Below are positions 33,342 through 42,470 of a stretch of 64,000 nucleotides of DNA, piece by piece (the first letter of the stretch is position 1; each line of letters starts with the position of its first letter). A program made the position numbers and the translations under genes. Source of the stretch: Halopenitus persicus (GTDB taxonomy: Archaea > Halobacteriota > Halobacteria > Halobacteriales > Haloferacaceae); NCBI RefSeq assembly GCF_002355635.1, contig NZ_AP017558.1, positions 868,001-932,000 of the forward strand. Direction: 5' to 3'. The notes under the pieces are model-generated. The model worked only from the letters and a program-made list of their open reading frames with translations, searched no databases and was not told the DNA's origin.

Positions 33342-34328
33342 ATGATCGAGGACGACCGGGTCGCCCGCGGCAAGCGGATCCAGCAGCGAACGGGGGCGAC
33401 CTTCCACGTCGCCACGCGCCTGCTCCCCGAACGGATCCGATATCCCACGTACGTCCTCTACGGCTTCTTTCGCGTCGCCGACGAGGTCGTCGACGCGGCC
33501 GACGCCGCCCCGCCGGCCGAGCAACGGGCCGAACTCGAGCGGATCCGCCGGGTCGTCCTCGGCGAGGAGCCGCCGGGCGAGGACCCCGACGACGAGGTGC
33601 TCGCGGCGTTCCGGGACCTCAGAGCCGAAACGGGTATCGCCGAGGCCGACGTCGACGTCTTCCTCGCGGCGATGGCCAGCGACGTCGACCGGTCACGCTA
33701 CGAGACGTACGCCGATCTCGAGGCATATATGGACGGGTCGGCGGCGGCGGTCGGCCGGATGATGACCGCGGTGATGGACGTCGACGACCCCGAGCGGGCG
33801 CTCCCGCACGCCACGAAGCTCGGCGAGGCGTTCCAGATGAGCAACTTCCTCCGTGACGTCGGCGAGGACGTCCGCGAGCGCGACCGGGTCTACCTGCCCG
33901 CCGAGACGCTGCGCGAGCACGGCGCCTCCGTCGATCAGGTCCGGGAGCTGCGCTTCGACGAGTCGGTCGCGTCCGCGATCCGGGCGGAGCTTGCCCGCAC
34001 CGAGGGCCTCTACGCCGAGGGCGTGGCGGGGATCCGGTACCTGCCAGAGGACTGCCAGCTCGCGGTCCTGCTGGCGGCGGTCCTCTATGCGGACCACCAC
34101 CGGCTGATCCGTGATCTGGGATACGACACGCTCTCACAAACCCCCGAGCTTTCGCTCACGCGGCGGTTTCGCCTGCTCGCGCGCACCTGGTGGCTCTTCC
34201 GGCGATACGACGACCCCGAGGCCGTCTTCCACGCCGCCGTCGATTCCTTCGACGTCGACGCGCCGACTCGCACCACGCACGCGCACGGCTGGCGGAACTG
34301 TCGGATCGTGTCGTATCTCTCGCGGTGA
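33342..34328 (+). CDS. crtB: Phytoene synthase
   Basis: This 328-residue enzyme joins two geranylgeranyl diphosphates to form phytoene, the first committed step to carotenoids. Aspartate-rich motif 1 is VADEVVDAAD at about residues 46-55, and motif 2 is NFLRDVGEDVRERDR at about 168-182. YLPAETLREHG and the final CRIVSYL complete the pattern. The start at 33342 (MIEDDRVARGKRIQ) is preferred to an earlier in-frame ATG at 33261, as the extension is arginine-rich and not conserved. In other haloarchaea crtB lies directly next to the zinc-finger gene and crtI group; here the tnpB element is inserted between them. Confidence 0.94.
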   Translation: MIEDDRVARGKRIQQRTGATFHVATRLLPERIRYPTYVLYGFFRVADEVVDAADAAPPAEQRAELERIRRVVLGEEPPGEDPDDEVLAAFRDLRAETGIAEADVDVFLAAMASDVDRSRYETYADLEAYMDGSAAAVGRMMTAVMDVDDPERALPHATKLGEAFQMSNFLRDVGEDVRERDRVYLPAETLREHGASVDQVRELRFDESVASAIRAELARTEGLYAEGVAGIRYLPEDCQLAVLLAAVLYADHHRLIRDLGYDTLSQTPELSLTRRFRLLARTWWLFRRYDDPEAVFHAAVDSFDVDAPTRTTHAHGWRNCRIVSYLSR

Positions 34329-34413
34329 GCCGACCGGCGACAGCGAAAGCGAACCGACCCACGAAACCGCGACGAACCGAAAAACGAACGTCGGCGCCGT
34401 TATCGCTTCAGCT

Positions 34414-37400
34414 TCAGCACTCGGACCAGCCGCAGGACTCGCACGTCTTGCAGCCCTCCGAGAAGTAGAGGCTGAGGCCGCCACACTCCGGACACTCCGG
34501 CGACTCGCCGGCGGCGATGAGGTCCTGCGTGGCGTCCTGGTCGGGCTCGGCGGCCACGTCGTCGACGCTCGGCGCCTGACCGGCCTCGCCGGCCGCCGCG
34601 TCGGCGGCAACCCCGCCGCCGTCCGTCTGCTCCGCGCCGGTGGCGGGCACGTCCTCGGCGCCGTTCTCCTCGAGCTCGCTCAGGGACTGCTGTTGGGGGA
34701 TCCCCTTGTCGATCTCGTCGTCGAGGTAGCGCCGCAGCGCCGTGCCGATGGCGTCCGGGATCGACTGGATCTGCTCGCCCTTGTCCCAGGCGACCTTCGG
34801 GCTGCGGGTGCCCTGCAGCTCGTCGACGATCTCGACGGGGTCGACCCCCGAGCGGAGCGCCGTCGAGATGACCTTCGCGAGCGCCTCCGTGAAGGAGTTC
34901 GTGTAGCCGCCCGAGTGGCCGATGTTGGCGAACAGCTCGAAGGGCCCGCCGTTCTCGTCCTCGTTGATCGTCACGTAGAGCTTGCCGTAGCCCGTCTCGA
35001 TCCGCTGGGTGACGCCGTTCAGCGAGTCCGGACGGGGGCGCGTCTCCGCGTAGTTGACCGTCGGCCGCTCGCTGGCCTCGAGCAGCTCGTCGATCTCCGC
35101 GTCGAGCTGGGCTCGGACGTCCTCGTTGTCGAGGAACGCCTCGACGCCGCCGAAGACCTCCTGGATCTGCTCGACGATCGTCTCGGCCGCCTCGGACTCG
35201 TCGGCGAACTCAGCGTTCTTCGCGCGCGTCGTCAGCACCTGCTTCGAGCGCGTGCCGTCGCGGTAGACGGTGACGCCCTTCCCGCCGTGGTCGTAGATGT
35301 AGCGGTAGACCTCGTCCATGTCCTCGGCCGACGCCGAGTTGGGGAAGTTACAGGTCTTCGAGATGGCCGAGTCGACGCCGCGCTGACAGGCACACTGGAC
35401 GGCTGCGTGCTGTTTGCCCGAGAGGTCGCCGGTGACGACGAACAGCTCGCCGATGGGGTTCGGAACCGTCTCGAGCCCCTCGACGCCGTCGAACTCGTTG
35501 TTCGACATCTGTTCCTGGGCCTCGCGTTTGACCGCGTCGACGTCGATGTCGTTGGCCTCGAGCGTCCGCAGGAAGTAGTCGTCGAACTCGACGAGCATCT
35601 CGTCGCCCTGGACGTCGTCGGAGACGTTCTTGTAGTAGGCGACGTTGTAGATGGGCTCGCAGCCGCCGGTCGTGTTGCCGACCATCGAGGTCGTGCCGGT
35701 CGGTGCGATCGTCGTCGTGTTGTGGTTGCGGATCGGGTAGCCGTCGGCCCACTCGTCGGCGTCCTCGCCCGTGTGGTGTTCGAACCATTCGCGGTACTCG
35801 GTGGGGTCCGCGTACTTCGAGTCGGCCCAGTCGTTGAAGGAGCCGCGCTCCGCGGCCAGCTCGTGGGAGGTCTCCTTCGAGACGTGGTTGATGTGGGTCA
35901 TCAGCTGGCCGGCGATCTCGTTGCCGGTCTCGGAGCCGTACCGGACGCCGAGCTGGATGTACAGCTGGGCCAGCCCCATCACGCCGAGGCCGATCTTCCG
36001 CATGTCCCGGACCTTCTGCTCGATCTCCGGGACCGGGAAGTCCGACATCGTGACCACGTTCTCGAGGAATCGCGTGCCGTAGTCGATGCGCTCGTCGAAC
36101 GCCTCGAAGTCGATCGCCTCCTCGAGGAAGGCGTCGACGGCCGCCTCCGTCGAGTCGTACTCGTCGGCGTGCTCCTCGCTCCAGACGCGCCAGTCGGGCG
36201 CGTCCAGGTCCGCCAGCGTCGAGAGGTTGATGTGACCGAGGTTACAGGCCTCGTACTCCTCGAGCGGCTGTTCTCCGCAGGGATTCGTCGCGAGGATGCG
36301 GTGGTCGGGATGCTCCTCGACGTCGAAGGAGTGCTGCTTGTTGACCCGTTCAAGGTAGATGACGCCGGGTTCGCCGTTCTCGTGGGCGCCCTCGACCATG
36401 TGCTCCCAGATCTCGTCGGCCGGAACCGACAGCTCCTCGCCGACCTCGACGTGGTGGCCGAGGTCGAACATATCGTAGAGCTCCTTCGTCTCGGCGGTGG
36501 CGATGTGGGGTTCCTCGGTACGGGGGTTCGTGAAGGTGAACTCCTCGTCGTTGTACAGCGCCTCCATGAAGTCGTCGGTGACGCCCACGGAGATGTTGAA
36601 GTTCGAGAGGTGGCCCTCGACGGCGTTCCGGAGGTGTTTGGGGACGCGCCCCTCGTCGTCGATCAGCTCGCGGGCCTCATCGAGGGCGTCCTTGAAGGAG
36701 GTGTGGGTGTAGTCGTCCGGGTCGTTGAGCCGCAGCGAGTGCGCCAGGGAGACGTCCTTGTTCTTCGCGTGGATGAACTGGATGACGTCGGGGTGGGAGA
36801 CGCGCATCACGCCCATCTGGGCGCCGCGCCGGGCGCCGCCCTGTGCGATCGTCTCACACATCTGGTCGTAGGTCCGCATAAAGGTGATCGGCCCCGAGGC
36901 GATCCCGCCCGTGGAGCCGACGGCGTCGCCGTAGGGGCGTAATCGCCAGAAGGCATAGCCCATACCGCCCCCGCTTTGGAAGACCTCCGCGGCCTCCTTG
37001 GCGGTCTGGTGGATGTCGGTGATGTCGTCGTCGGGAGAGTCGACGAAACAGGCCGACAGTTGCTGGAGCTCGTCGCCGGCGTTCATCAGCGTCGGCGAGT
37101 TCGGCATAAAGGAGAGCGACTCCATCCCCTCGCGGAACGTCGACGCCGTCTCCTCGACGTGATCGCGCACTTCGGCCGGAAGCTCGGGGACGATCGTCTC
37201 GTAGGAGAACTTGTTGACGTTGTGTGCGGTCAGGGTCGTTTCGGCGTCGTCGCCGGCGGTGACGCCGGCGCCGAAGACCTCGCTCGCGAGCTCGTCGCGG
37301 CGCGGGTGGTCCGGCTTGATCTGGTCGGGCGTGACCGTGATCTCGACGTCCCGCTTTTCGGCCTCGTAGACCGCCTCCGCGAGCGCGACGTTCTTCGCGA

Positions 37401-37578
37401 CGCGGACGAACAGATCCTCCTGGGTTTCGATCTGGTTTCCGTCGGCGTCCTTCCGGAGATATCGGGCGGGCAGAATGTTGTGATAGGCGTTGGCCGTGAG
37501 CCGGTCCTCGAGCGTCTCGCCCGTGGTTCGTTTGATCGGCAGTTCGAGTTCGTCGGCGGAGAGATCGCTCCCGCTCAT
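34414..37578 (-). CDS. nrdJ: Ribonucleotide reductase, adenosylcobalamin-dependent (class II)
   Basis: The 1054-residue enzyme reduces ribonucleotides to deoxyribonucleotides using a cobalamin-derived radical, so it works with or without oxygen. It is a single long chain, as usual for class II. Signatures in order are the N-terminal LTANAYHNILPARYLRKD, the catalytic block SACFVDSPDDDITDIHQTAK, the finger-loop region GGMGYAFWRLRP and ETIAQGGARRGAQMG, the NPCGEQPLEEYEACNLGHIN site near residue 425, and a C-terminal CPECG/CESCG cysteine tail that shuttles reducing power. No intein is present, although this family often has them. An Ala/Asp-rich linker precedes the tail. The ATG at 37578 gives MSGSDLSADELEL; the upstream frame is not conserved. 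Confidence 0.95.
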   Translation of the reverse strand: MSGSDLSADELELPIKRTTGETLEDRLTANAYHNILPARYLRKDADGNQIETQEDLFVRVAKNVALAEAVYEAEKRDVEITVTPDQIKPDHPRRDELASEVFGAGVTAGDDAETTLTAHNVNKFSYETIVPELPAEVRDHVEETASTFREGMESLSFMPNSPTLMNAGDELQQLSACFVDSPDDDITDIHQTAKEAAEVFQSGGGMGYAFWRLRPYGDAVGSTGGIASGPITFMRTYDQMCETIAQGGARRGAQMGVMRVSHPDVIQFIHAKNKDVSLAHSLRLNDPDDYTHTSFKDALDEARELIDDEGRVPKHLRNAVEGHLSNFNISVGVTDDFMEALYNDEEFTFTNPRTEEPHIATAETKELYDMFDLGHHVEVGEELSVPADEIWEHMVEGAHENGEPGVIYLERVNKQHSFDVEEHPDHRILATNPCGEQPLEEYEACNLGHINLSTLADLDAPDWRVWSEEHADEYDSTEAAVDAFLEEAIDFEAFDERIDYGTRFLENVVTMSDFPVPEIEQKVRDMRKIGLGVMGLAQLYIQLGVRYGSETGNEIAGQLMTHINHVSKETSHELAAERGSFNDWADSKYADPTEYREWFEHHTGEDADEWADGYPIRNHNTTTIAPTGTTSMVGNTTGGCEPIYNVAYYKNVSDDVQGDEMLVEFDDYFLRTLEANDIDVDAVKREAQEQMSNNEFDGVEGLETVPNPIGELFVVTGDLSGKQHAAVQCACQRGVDSAISKTCNFPNSASAEDMDEVYRYIYDHGGKGVTVYRDGTRSKQVLTTRAKNAEFADESEAAETIVEQIQEVFGGVEAFLDNEDVRAQLDAEIDELLEASERPTVNYAETRPRPDSLNGVTQRIETGYGKLYVTINEDENGGPFELFANIGHSGGYTNSFTEALAKVISTALRSGVDPVEIVDELQGTRSPKVAWDKGEQIQSIPDAIGTALRRYLDDEIDKGIPQQQSLSELEENGAEDVPATGAEQTDGGGVAADAAAGEAGQAPSVDDVAAEPDQDATQDLIAAGESPECPECGGLSLYFSEGCKTCESCGWSEC

Positions 37579-38024
37579 CGCGGGATGACGCCCCCTCGAT
37601 CGTGTGCTGTCTCGTGCATCTATCGTGATATTGGACTGTCGCGGTGGACCCTTGTATCTTCCCTTCCCGGTCCACGTGGGCGATCGTGTCGAGTACTTGA
37701 GTAGTATTCGTCGGCGCGGCAACCGTCCCGCGCACGCACGTCTCCGTAATCGGTCGGCGACCCACATAAGGATGCCCCCTCCGGAGCGAAAGTGAATACG
37801 AAACCCCGGACATCGACAGCAGCCGGCGGTTTATACAGTGGAATCGAAGGGGTGTTCGGAGAACGGGAGAGGGTCAATCACACGGACACGCATCGACGAC
37901 GGAGCTCCGCGAAACGAGCCGAACATCGCCGATTCGACGTCGATCTAACTACATTCTTATAAATGTCGGACGGAGCGGGCGGCTGGGCCACAGACTTATG
38001 CCGTCGGTGTCCCTCCGGGACGGT
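37579..38024. other. Gene-free region between nrdJ and a small membrane protein gene
   Basis: No gene is seen. The nrdJ-proximal part has an inverted repeat with arms gtggacc (37644-37650) and ggtccac (37669-37675) enclosing a TATA-like tgtatc stretch on one side, and an imperfect palindrome tcgagtacttga near 37688-37699. Toward the other gene there are two TATA-like elements, tttataca near 37829 and ttcttataaatg near 37956. These may serve the divergent genes, but nothing proves it. Confidence 0.5.
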
Positions 38025-38273
38025 ATGAACGGCATCCTTCCCGTCCCGGAGACTGCGACGGTCACCGCCGACCTCGCGTCGACGGTCGGAACGCTTCCCC
38101 TGCAACCGGGCTTCGCGTCCACCCCGTTGGGACAGGTGCTGATCGCGCTCGTGGCGGTCGCGATCGTTATCGTGATCGGCCGGGTCGTGCTCGCGATCGC
38201 ATGGAAGCTCGTCACGATCGCCGCCGTCGTCGTCGCGCTGCTGTTGCTGCTGTCGACGTCTGGACTCCTGTAG
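38025..38273 (+). CDS. Small membrane protein
   Basis: This 82-residue protein has two neighbouring hydrophobic stretches: a strong one at about residues 38-56 (VLIALVAVAIVIVIGRVV) and another at about 60-80 (ITIAAVVVALLLLL-like). The N-terminal 35 residues are polar. It may form a hairpin in the membrane. The ATG at 38025 is chosen over one at 37998 because the earlier residues read MPSVSLRDG, unlike the rest. The stop codon TAG at 38271-38273 lies inside the first unit of an 18-base tandem repeat. No family could be named. Confidence 0.72.
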   Translation: MNGILPVPETATVTADLASTVGTLPLQPGFASTPLGQVLIALVAVAIVIVIGRVVLAIAWKLVTIAAVVVALLLLLSTSGLL

Positions 38274-38317
38274 CCGCCGGGAGTCCTGTAGCCGTCGGGG
38301 GTCCTGTCGCCACCGAC
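38264..38317. repeat. 18-base tandem repeat containing the stop codon of the small membrane protein
   Basis: Three units of the form (a/g)(c/g)tcctgtagccg(c/t)cggg start at 38264, 38282 and 38300. The first contains the TAG stop codon at 38271-38273; the third has decayed at its end. The array lies between convergent genes. Confidence 0.85.
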
Positions 38318-38355
38318 CGTCGGCCGGCATCGACCGGTTCGAACTCGCGGGACGA

Positions 38356-39030
38356 CTATCGCTCCATCGGAACCGTCGAGTCCGTCGACCCGATGGATCC
38401 CACTGCTTCCGCCGATTCCGCCGCCTCAGCGGCGGCCACCTCCGTCAGGAAGTTCCGAACGACGTCGTGGCCGACGCCCGTGAGGACGCTCTCCGGATGG
38501 AACTGGACGCACTCGATCGGACGTTCACGGTGGCGGATCCCCATCACGAGTTCCGTCCCGTCGTGGTCGGTCGTCGCCGAGACCACGAAGCAGTCGGGGA
38601 CGTCGGTCGCGATCAGCGAGTGGTATCGCCCCGCGCGGAACCCCTGATCGAGGCCGACGAAGACGCCCGCCCCGTCGTGGTCGATCGGGAAGGCCTTGCC
38701 GTGAACCGGCTCGGGAGCGTGACCGACCGAGCCGCCGTACTCGTGGACCGCGGCCTCGAGCCCGAGACAGACCCCAAGCGTCGGGATCGTCGGCGAGAGC
38801 TCGCGAAGCACGTCGGTCGTGACGCCGACGTCCCGGTCGTTCTTCGGGTGTCCCGGACCGGGGCTGATCACGATCGCGTCCGGGTCGGTTTCCCGAACGT
38901 CCGCAAGCGTCGCCCGGTTCTTCAGGACGGTCGTCTCGACGCCGCCCGGAAGCGGCTGTTCGGAGACGTACTCCACGAGGTTGTACGTGAACGAGTCGTA
39001 GTTGTCCACGAACGTGACGCGCGTGGTCAT
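38356..39030 (-). CDS. trpG: Anthranilate synthase component II (glutamine amidotransferase)
   Basis: This 224-residue subunit supplies ammonia from glutamine to TrpE. The class I amidotransferase triad is visible: Cys in GVCLGLEAAVHEYGG at about residue 82, and His/Glu in QFHPESVLT near 173-175; the oxyanion-hole block is SPGPGHP. The start ATG at 39030 overlaps the trpE stop codon (ATGA), so translation is probably coupled. It is the last gene of the trpDFEG operon. The C-terminal 25 residues, rich in Ala and Ser, extend past the usual end. Haloarchaea can also use PabA-like subunits, but the operon settles this one. Confidence 0.94.
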   Translation of the reverse strand: MTTRVTFVDNYDSFTYNLVEYVSEQPLPGGVETTVLKNRATLADVRETDPDAIVISPGPGHPKNDRDVGVTTDVLRELSPTIPTLGVCLGLEAAVHEYGGSVGHAPEPVHGKAFPIDHDGAGVFVGLDQGFRAGRYHSLIATDVPDCFVVSATTDHDGTELVMGIRHRERPIECVQFHPESVLTGVGHDVVRNFLTEVAAAEAAESAEAVGSIGSTDSTVPMER

Positions 39031-40745
39031 CGGTCCGCCTCACCCCCCGTCTCCCGGATCGCCTCGACCGCGGCGCGCACGCCGTCCATCTTCTGTTCGG
39101 TCTCCTCGTACTCGGCGGTCGGGTCCGAGTCGGCGACCAACCCCGCTCCGGCCTGGATCGTGATTCGGTCCGTGGGCCCGGTCTCGGAGGACGGCGCGTC
39201 CGGAACGGCCTCGATCGGAGCGTCGTCGATCGAAACGTCGTGGTCGATCGTCGCCGTCCGGATGACGATCGCGAAGTCGGCGTCGCCGGTCCAGGAGTAG
39301 TACCCGACGCCGCCGCCGTAGACGCCCCGGGGAGACCGCTCGAGTTCGTCGATGATCTCCATCGCTCGAACCTTCGGCGCGCCGGTGAGCGTCCCCGCGG
39401 GGAACGTCGCCCGCGTCGCGTCGAAGGCGTCGGCGCCGGCGGCGAGCGTCCCGGTCACGGTCGACTCGATGTGCTGGACGTGGCTGTACTTGAGGACGTT
39501 CATGAACTCCTCGACGCGCACGGATCCCGGCGCCGACACGCGCCGGACGTCGTTGCGTGCGAGGTCGACGAGCATCGTGTGCTCGGCGCGCTCCTTCTCG
39601 TCGGCGAGCATCTCGCCGGCGAGCCGCCGGTCCTCGACCGGGCTCTCCCCGCGGGAGCAGGTCCCGGCGATCGGGTTCGAGACGATCCGATCCCCCTGAA
39701 CCGACACGAGCGTCTCCGGGCTCGCGCCGACGATCGACCGGTCGCCGTGGCGCAGGAGGTACATATACGGCGACGGGTTGATCTCCCGGAGCGCGTCGTA
39801 GAGCCCCGTCGGGTCCACGTCGCCGTATAGCTCCCGCGTTCGGGAGATGACGCCCTGGTAGATCTCGCCGTCGAGGACGCGCTCCTTGGTCGTTCGAACG
39901 GCCGCCTCGTAGGCGTCCCGGGGATCCGCCGTCTCGGCGATCCCGGCGAACCCGCCGGGCGCCGGCTCCGCGGCATCCCGAAGATCGGTGCGGACGCCGG
40001 CAGCCTCCGCGATCCGGTCGTCGTAGACCGCGCCCGGGTCGTCGTCGGGAGTGACGACCGGCGTGAGGACGAGGTCGACGGTGCCGGCGACCTCGTCGAA
40101 GACGAGCGTCCGCGTCGTGAGACAGAACTCGGCGTCGGGAACGACGGGCTCGGGACGATCGACGCCGACCTCCTCGAGCCAGAGGTCGTAGATCGCGTCG
40201 TACGACAGGAATCCGACGAACCCGCCCGAGAGCGTCTGTCGGTTGGTTTCCGGGAATCCGCGGCGCTCCACGTCCGGGAACGCGCCCCGAACGCGGTCGA
40301 GGACGTCGCCGGCGTTCGGGCCGATCGCGTCGCCGGTCGAGTTCACATCCGCGTCCGCAGTCTCCGCGAGCAGGTCGGCCGCGGGCCCGAGCCGCGTCAG
40401 GTCGGTCCGGTCGGGATACACCGAGAGGACCGCCTCGGGGTCGTAGCCGACGAACGAGTACCGCGCGTGGCGGTCGGCGTCGGCGCCGGGCGCGAAGGCC
40501 CCGTCAGGGTCGCTCGAGGCGACCTTCTCGGCCGACTCCAGCAGGAAGCCGTGGTCGCTCCGGTCGGTCAACGCGGCGTAGGCGGTCAGCGGCGAGACGT
40601 CGACGTCGAGCTCGACCGCGATCCGGACCACGGCCGGGCCGTCGGCATCGGCGACGTGGTCGACGAACGCCTCCCGGGACAGCGACGGATCGAGGTCCAC
40701 GAGCGGATCGGCGATCCGATCGGCGGGTTCCGAACGAGACGTCAC
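39027..40745 (-). CDS. trpE: Anthranilate synthase component I
   Basis: This 572-residue enzyme makes anthranilate from chorismate with ammonia from TrpG. The chorismate-binding domain is recognised by GGFVGFLSYDAIYD, YQGVISRTRELYGD, SNPIAGTCSRGESP, HTMLVDLARNDVRRV and FPAGTLTGAPKVRAME, in order along residues about 200-480. An N-terminal segment of about 120 residues contains the ESAEK-type element (LLESAEKV), part of the feedback-inhibition site for tryptophan in this family. The GTG at 40745 is taken as start: it overlaps the trpF stop codon and gives MTSRSEPADRI. A longer open frame upstream has no resemblance to TrpE. Confidence 0.95.
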   Translation of the reverse strand: MTSRSEPADRIADPLVDLDPSLSREAFVDHVADADGPAVVRIAVELDVDVSPLTAYAALTDRSDHGFLLESAEKVASSDPDGAFAPGADADRHARYSFVGYDPEAVLSVYPDRTDLTRLGPAADLLAETADADVNSTGDAIGPNAGDVLDRVRGAFPDVERRGFPETNRQTLSGGFVGFLSYDAIYDLWLEEVGVDRPEPVVPDAEFCLTTRTLVFDEVAGTVDLVLTPVVTPDDDPGAVYDDRIAEAAGVRTDLRDAAEPAPGGFAGIAETADPRDAYEAAVRTTKERVLDGEIYQGVISRTRELYGDVDPTGLYDALREINPSPYMYLLRHGDRSIVGASPETLVSVQGDRIVSNPIAGTCSRGESPVEDRRLAGEMLADEKERAEHTMLVDLARNDVRRVSAPGSVRVEEFMNVLKYSHVQHIESTVTGTLAAGADAFDATRATFPAGTLTGAPKVRAMEIIDELERSPRGVYGGGVGYYSWTGDADFAIVIRTATIDHDVSIDDAPIEAVPDAPSSETGPTDRITIQAGAGLVADSDPTAEYEETEQKMDGVRAAVEAIRETGGEADR

Positions 40746-41386
40746 GCGAGCGTCACCTCCCGGCCGGCGTTGCGGACGAACCGGGCGAGCGCGTTGTGGT
40801 CCTTTCGACCGCCGGTCAGCTCCACGCCGGAGGCGACGTCGACCGCGTACGGGTCGGCGGTCTCGACGGCCTCGGCCACGTTCTCCGGGGTGAGCCCGCC
40901 CGCGAGCACGACCGGCGACGCGAGCCGGGCGGCCAGCCGGCCCGTCGACTCCCAATCGTGGGTCCGTCCGGTTCCGCCCGCGCCCTCCTCTGTCGTCGAG
41001 TCGACCACGAGCGCGTCGACCGCCTCGTCTGCCCGCTGGGCACGGGCGTGATCGTCGGCGTCCACGGTGAGCAGGACCTTCACGCCCGTCTCGGCGCGGA
41101 CGTAGCCGATCTCCTCGGCGGTCCACTCGCCGTGGAGCTGCAGCGCGTCGGGACCGACGGTCCGGACGAGCTCGACCGCCCGCTCCGGCGAGTCCGGCAT
41201 CGTCACGAGCGTGGCAGTCACGAACGGCGGCACGCCGGCCAGCAGGTCCGCCGCGGTCGCCGGGTCGACCTCTCGAGGCGTCTCGACCGGGACCTCGGTG
41301 ATGATCCCGATCGCGTCCGCGCCGGCTTCGATCGCCGCGCGGACGTCGGCGCCGCGCGTGAGCCCGCAGACCTTCGCGCGAGCCAT
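40742..41386 (-). CDS. trpF: Phosphoribosylanthranilate isomerase
   Basis: This 214-residue TIM-barrel enzyme performs the Amadori rearrangement of phosphoribosylanthranilate, the third step to tryptophan. Family blocks are the N-terminal AKVCGLTRGADVRAAIEAGADAIG with its catalytic cysteine, LQLHGEWT in the middle, VVLAGGLTPENVAEAVE and the closing DVASGVELTGGRKDH with the catalytic aspartate. The ATG at 41386 overlaps the trpD stop codon by one base (TGATG), so the gene is coupled to trpD. Its own stop overlaps the trpE GTG start. Confidence 0.95.
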   Translation of the reverse strand: MARAKVCGLTRGADVRAAIEAGADAIGIITEVPVETPREVDPATAADLLAGVPPFVTATLVTMPDSPERAVELVRTVGPDALQLHGEWTAEEIGYVRAETGVKVLLTVDADDHARAQRADEAVDALVVDSTTEEGAGGTGRTHDWESTGRLAARLASPVVLAGGLTPENVAEAVETADPYAVDVASGVELTGGRKDHNALARFVRNAGREVTLA

Positions 41387-42438
41387 CAGTCGTCCGCCTC
41401 GGCCCCGACGTCCGCGTCCCCGTGCGCCGACTCGGCCGTGTCGCCGCACAGCGCGTCGAGCTTCTCGGCGGCGGCGCCGGAGTCGATGGCCTCGGCGGCG
41501 GCGTCGACGCCCGCCTCGAGCGAGTCGGCCAGCCCCGCGACGTAGACGGCCGCGCCGGCGTTCGCGAGGATCAGGTCACGCTTCGGCCCGGTCACGTCGC
41601 CCGTGACGATCCCGCGGAGGTCGGCGGCGTTCTCCTCGGGGCCGCCGCCTGCGACGTCCCCGATCGGCGCGCGTTCGAGCCCGAGGTCGGCAGGTTCGAT
41701 CGTGTACTCGGTGACGTCCTCGCCCTCGACCTCCGCGACGACCGTCTCGTCGTGGAGCGCGATCTCGTCCATTCCGGAGCCGTGGACGACCAGCGCGTGC
41801 TCGACGGGCATGTGCGCGAGCGACCGGGCGATCTGCGGGACGAGGTCGGCGTCGTAGACGCCGAGGACCTGTCCCTCCGCTCCGGCCGGATTGGTGAGCG
41901 GGCCGAGCACGTTGAAGACCGTCCGCACGCCGAGCTCCTTGCGCGGCCCGATCACGGCCTTCATCGCGGGGTGGAACACCGGCGCGAGCATGAAGCCGAT
42001 CCCGTCCTCGTCGATCGCGGCCTCGACGGCCGGCGGCTCGGCCTCGACGTCGACGCCCGCCACCTCGAGCACGTCGGCGCTCCCCGAGGTGGAGGAGACC
42101 GAGTAGTTGCCGTGTTTGGCCACGGCGGCTCCGGCTCCCGCCGCGACGATGGCGGCGGTGGTGGAGACGTTGATCGTGTCGTAGTCGTCGCCGCCGGTGC
42201 CGCAGGTGTCGACGAGGTACTCGCGGTTCGGCTCGATCGTCCGGGCCGCGTCGCGCATTCCCGTCGCGAACCCCGCGATCTCCGCCTCCGTCTCGCCCTT
42301 CGCCCGAAGCGCCGCCAGCAGCGCCCCGATCTGGGCCTCCGTGGCCTCCTCGAAGACGATCCGGGCCGCCTCCCGAGCCTCCTCGACGCTCAGATCCTCG
42401 CCCGCCGTCACGCGCTCGATGATGGTTGTGATGTTCAT
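41386..42438 (-). CDS. trpD: Anthranilate phosphoribosyltransferase
   Basis: This 350-residue enzyme adds PRPP to anthranilate. The PRPP loop is DTCGTGGDDYDTINVST at about residues 79-95, followed by KHGNYSVSSTSGSADVLE, both diagnostic of TrpD. FHPAMKAVIGPRKELGVRT and NVLGPLTNPAGA are further signatures. A C-terminal extension rich in Ala, Asp and Glu follows residue 335. It is the first gene of the cluster, giving the order trpD-trpF-trpE-trpG known from Haloferax volcanii. The ATG at 42438 is chosen because the reading frame upstream contains the promoter region and the TGTACA boxes described separately. Confidence 0.96.
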   Translation of the reverse strand: MNITTIIERVTAGEDLSVEEAREAARIVFEEATEAQIGALLAALRAKGETEAEIAGFATGMRDAARTIEPNREYLVDTCGTGGDDYDTINVSTTAAIVAAGAGAAVAKHGNYSVSSTSGSADVLEVAGVDVEAEPPAVEAAIDEDGIGFMLAPVFHPAMKAVIGPRKELGVRTVFNVLGPLTNPAGAEGQVLGVYDADLVPQIARSLAHMPVEHALVVHGSGMDEIALHDETVVAEVEGEDVTEYTIEPADLGLERAPIGDVAGGGPEENAADLRGIVTGDVTGPKRDLILANAGAAVYVAGLADSLEAGVDAAAEAIDSGAAAEKLDALCGDTAESAHGDADVGAEADD

Positions 42439-42470
42439 TGTGGGCACCGATGTATAGGTTCGTCTTGTAG

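Noticed and set aside
37878-38330. Glutamine- and arginine-rich frame opposite the small membrane protein
   Set aside because: It is the antisense shadow of a hydrophobic protein and of repeat sequence, with no family resemblance.
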